The notes beneath the pieces were generated by a model that saw only the letters and a program-made list of their open reading frames with translations, searched no databases and was not told the origin of the DNA. From Flavobacteriales bacterium (GTDB lineage Bacteria > Bacteroidota > Bacteroidia > Flavobacteriales_E > Vicingaceae), in the NCBI GenBank assembly GCA_020435335.1, contig JAGQZT010000017.1, forward strand, positions 1 through 44,702: a DNA stretch of 44,702 nucleotides, in the 5' to 3' direction. A program made the translations under genes and the position numbers. This document shows positions 1 through 7,939 of the stretch, in pieces. Numbering within the stretch: position 1 is the first letter of the stretch; each line of letters opens with the position of its first letter.

Positions 1-1817
1 GGACGGCTACTGATGCTTCGGGTAATTTTGCAACCTGTACACAAGTGGTAACGGTAGTGGATGCCGAAAATCCGGTCATTACATGTCCGGGTGCCATTTC
101 GATCAATACAGATCCCGGACAGTGTACATCTACAGCTGCCATCGGAACGGCTACGGCTACCGATAACTGTACGGCTACACCAACGATTACCAATGATGCT
201 CCTGCGAGCTTCCCGATCGGTAATACAACGGTAACGTGGACAGCAACCGATGCATCCGGAAACTTTGCAACTTGTACACAGGTGGTAACGGTAATAGATA
301 ATGAATTACCTACGATTACCTGCCCCGGTAACATTACGGTAAATAACGATGCCGGTATGTGTGATGCGGTAGTAACATACACAACACCTGTTGGATCGGA
401 TAACTGTACGGGTGTAACAACTACGATGACTTCCGGATTGGCCAGCGGAGCTGCCTTCCCGGTAGGAACAACCACGGTAACATATACCGTTACCGATGCT
501 TCCAGTAATGTGGATTCCTGCTCCTTTACAGTTACTGTAATTGATGCGGAATTACCTACGATTACTTGTCCTGCGAATATTACGGTTGGAAACACTCCAG
601 GATCATGTAGTGCTGTTGTGAACTATACAACACCGGTTGGTTCGGATAATTGTCCGGGAGTAACAACCACGCTAACTGCTGGGTTGGCGAGTGGATCTAC
701 TTTCCCTGTAGGGACAACAACCGTGATGTATACAGTAACCGATGCTTCGAGCAATGTGGATTCGTGTTCATTTACCGTTACGGTAGCCGATTCAACGGCT
801 CCTGTAGCTGCTTGTCAGAACTTTACCGTTTACCTGGATGGTACCGGTACGGCAAGTATTATTGCCGACAGTCTCGATGCAGGATCTACCGACGACTGTG
901 CGGTTGACACCATCACGTTATCACAATACGCATTTAATTGTGCTGATTTAGGAGCAAACAATGTGACGCTTTATGTTCAGGATACCTATGGAAATACGGA
1001 TTCCTGTACTGCGGTGGTTACCGTAATGGATACGATCGCGCCGGTTGCAGCTTGTAACAATGTTACGCTGTTCCTGGATAATTCAGGAAATGCTACCCTG
1101 GTAGTAGATAGCCTGGATGCCGGATCGACTGACAATTGTGGAATAGACACTCTTGTAGCTGCTCAAACCAATTTCACCTGTGCTGAGATCGGTGCGAATA
1201 ACGTAACCTTCTATGTTCAGGATGCCAGTGGTAATATCGATAGTTGTACGGCTCTGGTAACTGTTGTAGATACGGTTCCACCGGTAGTGGCCTGTCCGTC
1301 TAACCAACTGGTTGAAACGGATGCGACGTGTATCTATGAGATCGATGATTATACGTCTTTGGCTGCAATATCTCCCGATAATTGTGACTCTAACAATTTA
1401 ACGGTAACACAAATCCCTGCAGCTGGCTCTCTGGTTACGGCCGATCTGATTACAGATAAATCCGGTCAGACCATAGTAACCATCATCGTGGAGGATATCT
1501 CCGGAAATGCAGATACCTGTGAATTTGTGGTTGATGTGACATGTGCGAATGAACTGGAAGTTCCAAACGTGTTTACTCCAAACGGTGACGGTAAGAACGA
1601 CTTGTGGAACATCAAAGGAATTGAAGAATTCCCGGATGCTATTGTACAGGTATTCAACCGTTGGGGCGACATCGTCTACGAATCGTCTGCAGGATATACC
1701 GATCCATGGGATGGAACCTATAACGGAGCAGAAGTCCCTGTATCTACTTATTTCTATATCATTAAACTGGATAGTTCTACCGAAGGATTGACCGGTACTA
1801 TTAACATTGTAAGATAA
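1..1817 (+). CDS. HYR-repeat T9SS cargo protein with CHU_C C-terminus (5' partial)
   Basis: The reading frame is open from base 3, so the 5' end lies outside the window; the GTG at 45 is not the start. The visible part is a chain of HYR-type immunoglobulin-like repeats, each with cysteine pairs and motifs such as VTVID, SDNC and TDASSNVDSC. Two neighbouring repeats (about 297-542 and 543-788) are each 82 residues and nearly the same. Later repeats carry ADSLDAGST and ANNVT motifs. The last ~85 residues are a CHU_C/gliding-motility C-terminal domain (VPNVFTPNGDGKNDLW, FNRWGDIVYE), which is known as a type B T9SS sorting signal. The product is therefore probably exported and surface-bound, perhaps an adhesin. 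The PorP/SprF gene starts 7 nt downstream, the usual partner arrangement. Confidence 0.9.
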   Translation, partial: TATDASGNFATCTQVVTVVDAENPVITCPGAISINTDPGQCTSTAAIGTATATDNCTATPTITNDAPASFPIGNTTVTWTATDASGNFATCTQVVTVIDNELPTITCPGNITVNNDAGMCDAVVTYTTPVGSDNCTGVTTTMTSGLASGAAFPVGTTTVTYTVTDASSNVDSCSFTVTVIDAELPTITCPANITVGNTPGSCSAVVNYTTPVGSDNCPGVTTTLTAGLASGSTFPVGTTTVMYTVTDASSNVDSCSFTVTVADSTAPVAACQNFTVYLDGTGTASIIADSLDAGSTDDCAVDTITLSQYAFNCADLGANNVTLYVQDTYGNTDSCTAVVTVMDTIAPVAACNNVTLFLDNSGNATLVVDSLDAGSTDNCGIDTLVAAQTNFTCAEIGANNVTFYVQDASGNIDSCTALVTVVDTVPPVVACPSNQLVETDATCIYEIDDYTSLAAISPDNCDSNNLTVTQIPAAGSLVTADLITDKSGQTIVTIIVEDISGNADTCEFVVDVTCANELEVPNVFTPNGDGKNDLWNIKGIEEFPDAIVQVFNRWGDIVYESSAGYTDPWDGTYNGAEVPVSTYFYIIKLDSSTEGLTGTINIVR

Positions 1818-1824
1818 TACTGTT

Positions 1825-2739
1825 ATGAAAAATATTGTAAAACTCTTAATCATTATAGCTTGTGTAAAAACGGCATCTGCTCAGCAGATTCCACTAACAA
1901 GCCAGTACATGTTTAATCCTTACCTGCTTAATCCTGCTGTAGCGGGAAGTGAAGATCAGGTGGTGGCAGCATTGTCGGTTCGTTCACAATGGACCGGTCT
2001 GGACGGTGCGCCCAGAACCCAATTCTTCAGCATGCATACCAAGTTTGGTGAAAAGATGGGCGTAGGTGGTTACGTATTCAACGACGAGTTGGGTCCTGAA
2101 ACAACCCGAGGTGTTCAACTTTCCTATGCTTATCATTTAACGGTTAGCGATGATGCTAAAGTGTCGTTCAGTTTAGCGGGCATGCTGTTCTTTCATGATT
2201 TGAACAAAGCTTATTTAAAGCCGGAAGAAACGAATGATGAAGCCTTGTATGCGATGAAGATCAATTCCGTTTCACCGGATATCAATTTCGGCGTGATGTA
2301 TTACACTGAAAAACTGAAAGTGGGAATTTCCGCTCCGCAGTTGTTGCAAATGAATATGTACGGTAAGCTGGCGGATGCGAATAATGTCAATAAACTGACC
2401 AGACACATTTATTTCTACGGTGAATACAAGTTCGCTGCAGGAGACAAGTTTGAAATCGTTCCGTCCACGTTGTTCAAATATGTGCAAGGTTCTCCGGTGC
2501 AGTTCGATATCAACGCTCGGGGAGTGTATGATAAAAAATACTGGCTGGGAGCTTCGTACCGATACAACAATGCCATTGTTGGTATGGTAGGGATGAACTA
2601 CAAAGCCCTGTCGTTCGGATACTCTTACGATTATACCTCGACCGATCTGAAGAATTATTCTTCAGGGGGACATGAAATCTTCATCTCAGCAAAATTGTTT
2701 GAGAAAGAAGCTAAAGCAGAAAACGTGAAGTTCCAGTAA
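1825..2739 (+). CDS. PorP/SprF-family type IX secretion membrane protein
   Basis: This 304-residue protein has a signal peptide (MKNIVKLLIIIACVKTASAQ) followed by the conserved family opening QQIPLTSQYMFNPYLLNPA. The rest is an alternating pattern typical of an outer-membrane beta-barrel, ending near the C-terminus with HEIFISAKLF. PorP/SprF proteins sit in the outer membrane, and many are encoded next to a large CHU_C (type B) cargo gene whose product they help retain or secrete. That is the case here: the gene begins 7 nt after the HYR/CHU_C gene and probably shares its transcript. A strong terminator follows. The family call is firm; the specific partner role is inferred from position. Confidence 0.93.
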   Translation: MKNIVKLLIIIACVKTASAQQIPLTSQYMFNPYLLNPAVAGSEDQVVAALSVRSQWTGLDGAPRTQFFSMHTKFGEKMGVGGYVFNDELGPETTRGVQLSYAYHLTVSDDAKVSFSLAGMLFFHDLNKAYLKPEETNDEALYAMKINSVSPDINFGVMYYTEKLKVGISAPQLLQMNMYGKLADANNVNKLTRHIYFYGEYKFAAGDKFEIVPSTLFKYVQGSPVQFDINARGVYDKKYWLGASYRYNNAIVGMVGMNYKALSFGYSYDYTSTDLKNYSSGGHEIFISAKLFEKEAKAENVKFQ

Positions 2740-2760
2740 GGAAATTTATCTCATTACGAT

Positions 2761-2795
2761 AAAAAAAGCCAGTGATTTTCACTGGCTTTTTTTAT
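2761..2795. terminator. Bidirectional rho-independent terminator
   Basis: A-rich left arm 2761-2775 and T-rich right arm 2779-2793 form a perfect hairpin (core GCCAGTGA / TCACTGGC, 3-nt loop). It has an A-tract on one side and a T-tract on the other, so it can stop transcription from both the PorP/SprF gene (+) and the carH-like gene (-), which converge here. Confidence 0.92.
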
Positions 2796-2801
2796 GGTCT
2801 G

Positions 2802-3686
2802 CTAGTTTCGGCATAGCTCCAGAAACCGGTCAAAAGAGGTAATGAAATGTTGTTCAGGATATGGAGTTAATTGTTTTGCTTCGATTGGGCTACAGCATAA
2901 AACCGTTTCGGTAGCATTGGTGTTTTGGTGAAGTTGAATGAGAACTTCTTGAAGTGCTTTGCTTTGGTGAGGTCGGACCTGGAACAGGAGTAGCCGATCA
3001 GGTTGAATTTGGTTGAAAGCACTCAGCAGGCTATTCATAGGGACATTCGTTCCAAGGTAGTATACTTTTTTGTTGTTGCTCCTCAGTATGTGATTGGCAA
3101 TCAATAATCCTAATTCATGCTCTTCATTTTCGGGAAGGAACAATAACCATTTCTCGGCATGCTCCGGTGCAGGATCAATGGCCTCAATGGCAACAAATAG
3201 TTTTTGGCGAATCAGGTTTGATATAAAATGTTCCTGGGCGGGAGATAGGTCTTCGGTAGTCCACAACAGCCCAATGCGGTTAAGCATGGGATAGAGCACT
3301 CTTTGATAAGATCCGCCGATTCCGAAACTCAGGATGCAATTGGAGAATGCTTTGTCGAATTGCTGCTCATTGAATGAAAGTCCGGCAGAGATCAGTTGAT
3401 TGATCAGCGTTTCTTCTTTAATGCCTTGGCCTCCTGTTTGATGGATTTCCTCAATTTGTTTTGCGATTTCCACCTCATTCAGTTTGCTGATGTTCGAGAT
3501 TTTATGCCCGGCCTGAAGCAAAGAAGCAATGTTTAATAATTTTTTCAGGTCATCGTCGCCATAATACCTGATGTTTGTCTCGGTACGTAGTGGGTTTAAC
3601 AGGTTGTATCGTTTTTCCCAAATGCGAATGGTATGAGCCTTAATTCCCGATAGGTTTTCCAGATCTGCTATTTTATATTGCGCCAT
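2802..3686 (-). CDS. carH: CarH/LitR-type B12-dependent MerR-family photoreceptor repressor
   Basis: This 294-residue protein has an N-terminal MerR winged helix (YKIADLENLSGIKAHTIRIW, then EKRYNLL; residues 4-30), a four-helix B12-binding bundle and a C-terminal cobalamin-binding Rossmann domain. Two signatures of adenosylcobalamin photoreceptors are present: W142-x9-E152-H153 and E188-x-H190-x-x-G193 (EEHELG), the latter carrying the lower cobalt ligand. In this family the dark AdoB12 tetramer represses carotenoid genes and light breaks it apart. The longer frame beginning at 3707 would start with a TTG that lies in the -7 promoter element, so the ATG at 3686 is chosen. The gene diverges from the SOUL-crt operon, with three matching inverted-repeat sites between them. 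Target genes are inferred; the family and ligand motifs are seen directly. Confidence 0.93.
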   Translation of the reverse strand: MAQYKIADLENLSGIKAHTIRIWEKRYNLLNPLRTETNIRYYGDDDLKKLLNIASLLQAGHKISNISKLNEVEIAKQIEEIHQTGGQGIKEETLINQLISAGLSFNEQQFDKAFSNCILSFGIGGSYQRVLYPMLNRIGLLWTTEDLSPAQEHFISNLIRQKLFVAIEAIDPAPEHAEKWLLFLPENEEHELGLLIANHILRSNNKKVYYLGTNVPMNSLLSAFNQIQPDRLLLFQVRPHQSKALQEVLIQLHQNTNATETVLCCSPIEAKQLTPYPEQHFITSFDRFLELCRN

Positions 3687-3690
3687 ATTT

Positions 3691-3720
3691 TGTTTAATGA
3701 ACTGCAAATATAGTTAAACA
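3691..3720. promoter_or_regulatory. Inverted-repeat operator O1 (carH side)
   Basis: TGTTTAA (3691-3697) and its reverse complement TTAAACA (3714-3720) are separated by 16 nt. The site covers the carH -7 element and ends 4 nt from the carH start codon. It has the same geometry as the two other sites in this intergenic region. Binding by CarH is an inference. Confidence 0.75.
3705..3712 (-). promoter_or_regulatory. carH promoter -7 element
   Basis: TATATTTG on the minus strand fits the Bacteroidota -7 consensus TAnnTTTG and lies 18 nt before the carH ATG. No good TTG is seen at the expected -33 distance. The element lies inside the first inverted-repeat operator (3691-3720), which predicts autorepression. 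Confidence 0.7.
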
Positions 3721-3822
3721 TTTGTAGTGCTCTTTTTTATACGTAAAAAAAATATAGACTATACTAGTATTCGTGGTTATGTGTGGTTCTTGTAGTTTGT
3801 GAAGATTGATGTAAATAAAAAA

Positions 3823-3852
3823 TGTTTAATAAATATTTGTAAAAGTTAAACA
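3823..3852. promoter_or_regulatory. Inverted-repeat operator O2 (crt operon -33 side)
   Basis: TGTTTAA (3823-3829) and TTAAACA (3846-3852), 16 nt apart. The site covers the TTG at 3837-3839 that serves as -33 element of the SOUL-crt promoter, so occupancy should block RNA polymerase. Confidence 0.75.
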
Positions 3853-3866
3853 TAATTGTATATTTG
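3837..3866 (+). promoter_or_regulatory. Promoter of the SOUL-crt operon
   Basis: TTG at 3837-3839, then exactly 19 nt, then TATATTTG at 3859-3866. This is a full match to the Bacteroidota -33/-7 pattern. Transcription should start near 3873, giving a leader of only about 25 nt. Confidence 0.82.
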
Positions 3867-3894
3867 TTTAATATTTTTAATTAAACATTAAACA
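3865..3894. promoter_or_regulatory. Inverted-repeat operator O3 (crt operon start side)
   Basis: TGTTTAA (3865-3871) and TTAAACA (3888-3894), again 16 nt apart, with an extra TTAAACA at 3881-3887. The site overlaps the end of the -7 element and finishes 2 nt before the ATG of the SOUL gene. Together with O2 it brackets the crt promoter. Confidence 0.73.
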
Positions 3895-3896
3895 AA

Positions 3897-4490
3897 ATGA
3901 AATTAACACTAATGATAACCGGCTCCATTTTCGCCATTCTCTTGTTTACTCAATTCAGCATTTACAAGAGTTCAAACAAGACCGAACAGTATAACTACGA
4001 GGTACTTCATAGATTTAAATCTTTTGAAATCAGAAGTTATCCGAAAGCCATCTTCGCCAGTTCTGTTTTTCCGAGTTCCAGTTTTTCGAATAATGCGAAC
4101 AAGGGTTTTAGAACCATTGCGGGATACATATTCGGAAAAAACGAAACCAATGAACAGATTGCTATGACTGCCCCTGTTATTGCCCACATGAAAGACTCCA
4201 TGAAAATGAGTTTTGTGATGCCCTCCGCTTATTCTATTGATGATCTGCCTAAACCACAATCTGCACAGGTTGTTGTTGCTGAACAGGAAGCCATGACCGT
4301 TGCCGTAATCCGTTTCGGGGGGTATGCCAGTGATGTGGATATCCAAAATCATACACGATGGCTTAAAAACTATCTGGATCAGGAAGGCATTAGCTATACG
4401 GATAATGTTTATTACTACGGTTATAATCCGCCTTATCAGATCTTCGGAAGAAGAAATGAGGTGGCCATTGAAGTGATTTTTAATAATTGA
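3897..4490 (+). CDS. SOUL-family heme-binding protein
   Basis: This 197-residue protein has one N-terminal membrane segment or signal anchor (residues 5-22), followed by a SOUL/HBP domain: YEVLHRFKSFEIRSYPKAIF, the NEQIAMTAPVI motif and the late SYTDNVYYYGYNPPYQ segment. SOUL proteins bind heme or other tetrapyrroles. It is the first gene of the carotenoid operon, directly behind the CarH-type promoter, and the next gene starts 6 nt after its stop. Its placement in a light-controlled cluster suggests a photoprotective or tetrapyrrole-scavenging role, but that is inference. The start ATG follows an A-rich stretch and is 2 nt after operator O3. Confidence 0.9.
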   Translation: MKLTLMITGSIFAILLFTQFSIYKSSNKTEQYNYEVLHRFKSFEIRSYPKAIFASSVFPSSSFSNNANKGFRTIAGYIFGKNETNEQIAMTAPVIAHMKDSMKMSFVMPSAYSIDDLPKPQSAQVVVAEQEAMTVAVIRFGGYASDVDIQNHTRWLKNYLDQEGISYTDNVYYYGYNPPYQIFGRRNEVAIEVIFNN

Positions 4491-4496
4491 GATCGA

Positions 4497-5999
4497 ATGC
4501 ACGCGAATTATAAAATAGCTGTTATCGGATCAGGATTTGCCGGCCTTTCTGCTGCTGCATACCTCGCTAAATCAGGTTGTCAGGTCGACGTGTTCGAAAA
4601 GAATACTCAGATTGGGGGGCGTGCGCGCCAGTTCAATGACAAAGGTTACCTCTTTGATATGGGTCCGAGCTGGTACTGGATGCCGGAAGTGTTCGAATCC
4701 TTCTACAATGCCTTCGGATATACGACTTCCGATTTTTACGAGTTGGAACGCCTCTCACCTGCTTTTGATATGATCTTCGAAGGGTTTGAAAAGTTTTCGG
4801 TATCGAACAAGGTGGATGAACTCACTCAGGCTTTTGAAGGCATTGAACATGGAGGAGCCGAACAATTCAAAAAATTTATGGCTGACGCACAGGTTAAATA
4901 CGAAACCAGCATGCATGATTTCATATACAGTCCGGGATTAAGCCCATTCGAGTTTATGAATGTACAGGCTATGAAAAACGCCATGAAACTGAGTCTTTTT
5001 GGCTCGTTCAAAAAACATGTGGCCAGCCATTTTAACCATCCGAAACTAAGGGCACTGATGGAATTTCCGGTATTGTTCCTCGGAGCACAACCCAAAGATA
5101 CGCCTTCTTTATACAGCATGATGAATTATGCCGGACTGCAACTGGGAACCTGGTATCCGCAAGGTGGATTCTTCAGTGTGGTAAAGGCCATGCAGCAGAT
5201 CGGAGAAGAGCTGGGAGTGACTTACCACACCAGTGCACCGGTAGAAGAGATACATGCACTTCATAATAAAGTCAGGGGGATATCTGTACAGGGTCAATTT
5301 CATGAATTCGACGCCGTAGTTGGTGCTGCCGATTATCATCACATCGAGTCCAATTTACTGGATGCGGCATACCGCAATTACAACGAAGCGTATTGGCAGA
5401 AGAAAGTGTTTGCTCCCTCAAGTTTGATTTACTATTTGGGAATTGATCAAAAGGTAGAAAAGCTGAATCATCATACATTATTCTTTGATGAAGATCTTGA
5501 TCGGCATGCGGATGAAATTTACAACACCAAAAAATGGCCGACTGCACCGCTGTTTTACGTGTGTGCTCCTTCCAAAACGGATCCATCTGTTGCTCCTGCC
5601 GGAAAGGAAAACCTGTTCCTGCTGATGCCTCTGGCTACCGGACTGGAAGATTCGGACAGCTTACGGGAACAGTATTTTGATGCCATGATGGAACGGTTGG
5701 AGGCGTATACCAATACCAATATTCGCGGGCACATCGAAGTAAAACACGCTTATTGCCTCAAGGATTTTGAGAACGATTACAATGCTTATGGTGGAAATGC
5801 CTATGGATTGGCAAATACCTTAAGGCAAACGGCATTCATGAAACCGAAGATGCGGAATAAGAAACTTAAAAATCTGGTTTATGCGGGGCAACTTACCGTG
5901 CCCGGGCCAGGCGTACCACCGGCCATAATATCCGGCAAAATAGCAGCAGATCAAATTACATTAACCTTAAATACAGAAAACTATGAAATCACTGTTTGA
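4497..5999 (+). CDS. crtI: Phytoene desaturase CrtI
   Basis: At 500 residues this has the usual length for CrtI. The N-terminus holds the FAD-binding dinucleotide fold (IAVIGSGFAGLSAAAYLAKS, residues 7-26, then FEKN and GGRARQF). The C-terminus has the family's second FAD motif, LVYAGQLTVPGPGVPPAIIS, near residues 460-480. The enzyme introduces the double bonds that turn colourless phytoene into lycopene, using membrane-dissolved substrate. It sits second in the operon and overlaps crtB by 17 nt (ATG of crtB at 5983 within the last codons), which suggests translational coupling. A related ketolase or 4,4'-diapophytoene desaturase is less likely because crtB, a lycopene cyclase and crtZ follow. 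Confidence 0.95.
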   Translation: MHANYKIAVIGSGFAGLSAAAYLAKSGCQVDVFEKNTQIGGRARQFNDKGYLFDMGPSWYWMPEVFESFYNAFGYTTSDFYELERLSPAFDMIFEGFEKFSVSNKVDELTQAFEGIEHGGAEQFKKFMADAQVKYETSMHDFIYSPGLSPFEFMNVQAMKNAMKLSLFGSFKKHVASHFNHPKLRALMEFPVLFLGAQPKDTPSLYSMMNYAGLQLGTWYPQGGFFSVVKAMQQIGEELGVTYHTSAPVEEIHALHNKVRGISVQGQFHEFDAVVGAADYHHIESNLLDAAYRNYNEAYWQKKVFAPSSLIYYLGIDQKVEKLNHHTLFFDEDLDRHADEIYNTKKWPTAPLFYVCAPSKTDPSVAPAGKENLFLLMPLATGLEDSDSLREQYFDAMMERLEAYTNTNIRGHIEVKHAYCLKDFENDYNAYGGNAYGLANTLRQTAFMKPKMRNKKLKNLVYAGQLTVPGPGVPPAIISGKIAADQITLTLNTENYEITV

Positions 6000-6819
6000 T
6001 GATCTTTCGGCTCAGTGCTCGCAACGAACCACCAAGCTCTACAGTACCAGTTTCTACATGGGTATACAGGCTCTCGATCAGTCGCTTCATCGCCCCATTC
6101 ATGGAATTTATGGATTGGTCCGGTTTGCCGATGAAATCGTGGATAGTTTTCACGGTTACGATAAAAAAGAATTGCTTCAGAAGTTTCGGTCAGACACTTT
6201 TGAGGCTATCGCTAATCGAATCAGCCTGAATCCTATTCTGAATGAATTCCAGAAGGTGGTAAACGACTATCGGATCGATCACAGCCTGATAGAAACCTTT
6301 TTCGAAAGCATGGAAATGGATCTGGAAGATAAATTTCACACGGTTCTGTCGTACAAAAACTACATACTGGGCTCAGCGGAGGTCGTTGGACTCATGTGTC
6401 TGAAAGTATTTGTGGAAGGAGATCAGCATAAATACAATGACTTAAAACCTTATGCCATGAGTTTGGGTTCAGCCTTTCAGAAAGTTAATTTTCTGCGTGA
6501 CATTAAAGCCGATTATGAGACCTTGGGCCGAACTTACTTCCCGAATGTTGATATGACTCGGTTTAACCAGGAGGATAAACGCGAGATTGAGGCCGATATT
6601 TCGGCTGATTTTGAACATGCACTTATCGGTATCAAACGTCTTCCCCGTTCTTCCAGAAATGGAGTTTACCTAGCCTATATATACTACTTACAACTATTTA
6701 GAAAGATTAAGGATACTCCGGCGGAAAAGATCATGAAGACACGTATCCGTATCCCTAATTTATCTAAACTGGGATTAATGTTCCAAACCATTGTTCAACA
6801 TAAATTAAACCTGATTTAG
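5983..6819 (+). CDS. crtB: Phytoene synthase CrtB
   Basis: This 278-residue squalene/phytoene synthase family enzyme condenses two geranylgeranyl diphosphates head to head into phytoene. Both aspartate-rich, Mg-diphosphate-binding motifs are present: D50-EIV-D54 (in VRFADEIVD) and R172-D173-IKA-D177, followed by GRTYFP. It begins with the opening YSTSFYMGI typical of bacterial CrtB. No crtE (GGPP synthase) gene is seen in the cluster, so the precursor must come from elsewhere in the genome. The gene overlaps crtI at its start and ends one nucleotide before idi. Confidence 0.95.
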   Translation: MKSLFDDLSAQCSQRTTKLYSTSFYMGIQALDQSLHRPIHGIYGLVRFADEIVDSFHGYDKKELLQKFRSDTFEAIANRISLNPILNEFQKVVNDYRIDHSLIETFFESMEMDLEDKFHTVLSYKNYILGSAEVVGLMCLKVFVEGDQHKYNDLKPYAMSLGSAFQKVNFLRDIKADYETLGRTYFPNVDMTRFNQEDKREIEADISADFEHALIGIKRLPRSSRNGVYLAYIYYLQLFRKIKDTPAEKIMKTRIRIPNLSKLGLMFQTIVQHKLNLI

Positions 6820-6820
6820 T

Positions 6821-7372
6821 ATGGAAGAATATGTTGTGTTAGTCAATAATCAAGATCAGGAGATCGGACAAATGAAAAAGCTTGAAGCTCATCAAACCGG
6901 GCTGCTTCACCGGGCATTTTCCGTTTTTGTGTTCAATTCAAAAGGGGAGATTCTCCTGCAAAAAAGAAACAGTAAAAAATACCATTCCGGTGGATTATGG
7001 TCCAATACCTGCTGTAGCCATCCTCGTCCAGGCGAACCTGTTCATCGGGCTGCTAAGCGCCGGTTAATGGAAGAAATGGGGATGAAAACCAAATTGTTTA
7101 ACGCGTTCTCCTTCATTTATAAATCGCACTTAGATAACGACCTGATAGAGCATGAATTGGATCATGTATACTACGGGTACTCAAACAACTTCCCGCAATT
7201 CAATACCGATGAGGTTGAAGCTGTGAAATACATATCGCCGGAAGCGTTACAACTTGAAATGCTCCATTCACCTGAAATGTATACCGAATGGTTAAAAATA
7301 TGCCTGGATCATTTATTGTCTCACTTAAACATCAACGAAAGCCATGAACAAAAAAGTAAAAAAAGTAATTGA
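6821..7372 (+). CDS. idi: Isopentenyl-diphosphate delta-isomerase, type I
   Basis: This 183-residue Nudix-fold enzyme interconverts IPP and DMAPP to supply isoprenoid precursors. Seen directly: the SNTCCSHP motif (residues 61-68) with the catalytic cysteine, the Nudix-box remnant REE-like RLMEEMG, and the ELDHV segment with the second catalytic glutamate. Finding idi within a crt cluster is common in flavobacteria and raises the flux to GGPP. The last 13 or so residues (INESHEQKSKKSN) are lysine-rich and overlap the next small ORF by 29 nt in another frame, so the tail may be a by-product of that overlap. Confidence 0.95.
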   Translation: MEEYVVLVNNQDQEIGQMKKLEAHQTGLLHRAFSVFVFNSKGEILLQKRNSKKYHSGGLWSNTCCSHPRPGEPVHRAAKRRLMEEMGMKTKLFNAFSFIYKSHLDNDLIEHELDHVYYGYSNNFPQFNTDEVEAVKYISPEALQLEMLHSPEMYTEWLKICLDHLLSHLNINESHEQKSKKSN

Positions 7373-7487
7373 AAAAAGTAAGCTGATCAAACTCCGAATC
7401 GATCAGCGAACCATCATTACCGTAAAAACCAAAGAGGCTCTGCAAGCCTGGTTGCTGAAGTTTCCTCAAGCAAAGATCATTTCCTGA
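7344..7487 (+). CDS. Small basic hypothetical protein in the crt operon (47 aa)
   Basis: An ATG at 7344 opens a 47-residue frame ending at TGA 7485-7487. The product starts MNKKVKKVIEKSKLIKLRI and ends LLKFPQAKIIS; it is strongly basic and has no membrane segment. It overlaps the end of idi by 29 nt, and its stop shares one base with the ATG of the SRPBCC gene (TGATG). That tight stop/start coupling supports real translation, because without this frame there would be a 114-nt hole in an operon otherwise packed gene to gene. I do not recognise the family. Confidence 0.65.
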   Translation: MNKKVKKVIEKSKLIKLRIDQRTIITVKTKEALQAWLLKFPQAKIIS

Positions 7488-7939
7488 TGTATACATTAGA
7501 GCGGACACAATTTTTACCCACCGATCTGGATACAGCATGGAATTTCTTTTCCATGCCGCACAACCTGAATAAGATCACACCGGAACACATGAATTTTCGC
7601 ATCATCCGGTCTACGGTTCAGCATGCCATCAAAGAAAAGGATGAAATAGACTACCAGGTGAAACCGATGTTTGGGATATCCATGCGCTGGAAAACCCTGA
7701 TTACGGATGTTAACCCACCTTACCTTTTTGTGGATAAACAATTGAAGGGGCCATACAGGTACTGGGAACATACGCACAGGTTTACTCAAACCGAAAACGG
7801 ATTGCTTATGCATGATAACGTGGAATACGATCTGCCGTTAGGTCGCTTTGGCCGAATCTTCCATCCGCTTATTCGAAAACAGTTAGAAACCATTTTTGAC
7901 TATCGTCAGTATCAACTCAATCGATTGTTCAATGGTTGA
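7487..7939 (+). CDS. SRPBCC (START-like) family protein in the crt operon
   Basis: This 150-residue protein has the START-like/SRPBCC ligand-binding pattern: LERTQFLPTDLDTAWNFFS near the N-terminus, a central GISMRWKTLI strand, GPYRYWEHTHRF, and a C-terminal helix with IFDYRQYQLNRL. The fold binds hydrophobic ligands in a deep cavity. It lies between idi and crtZ, so it may bind or deliver a carotenoid intermediate, but no function can be proven. Cyclase/dehydrase-like SRPBCC genes are known to occur in LitR/CarH-type light regulons. It starts inside the stop codon of the 47-aa ORF and overlaps crtZ by 8 nt. Confidence 0.85.
   Translation: MYTLERTQFLPTDLDTAWNFFSMPHNLNKITPEHMNFRIIRSTVQHAIKEKDEIDYQVKPMFGISMRWKTLITDVNPPYLFVDKQLKGPYRYWEHTHRFTQTENGLLMHDNVEYDLPLGRFGRIFHPLIRKQLETIFDYRQYQLNRLFNG

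Noticed and set aside
3687..3707. A start of the carH-like gene at the TTG at 3707.
   Set aside because: The TTG belongs to the -7 element TATATTTG, and the added residues come before the conserved MerR helix; the ATG at 3686 fits the family.
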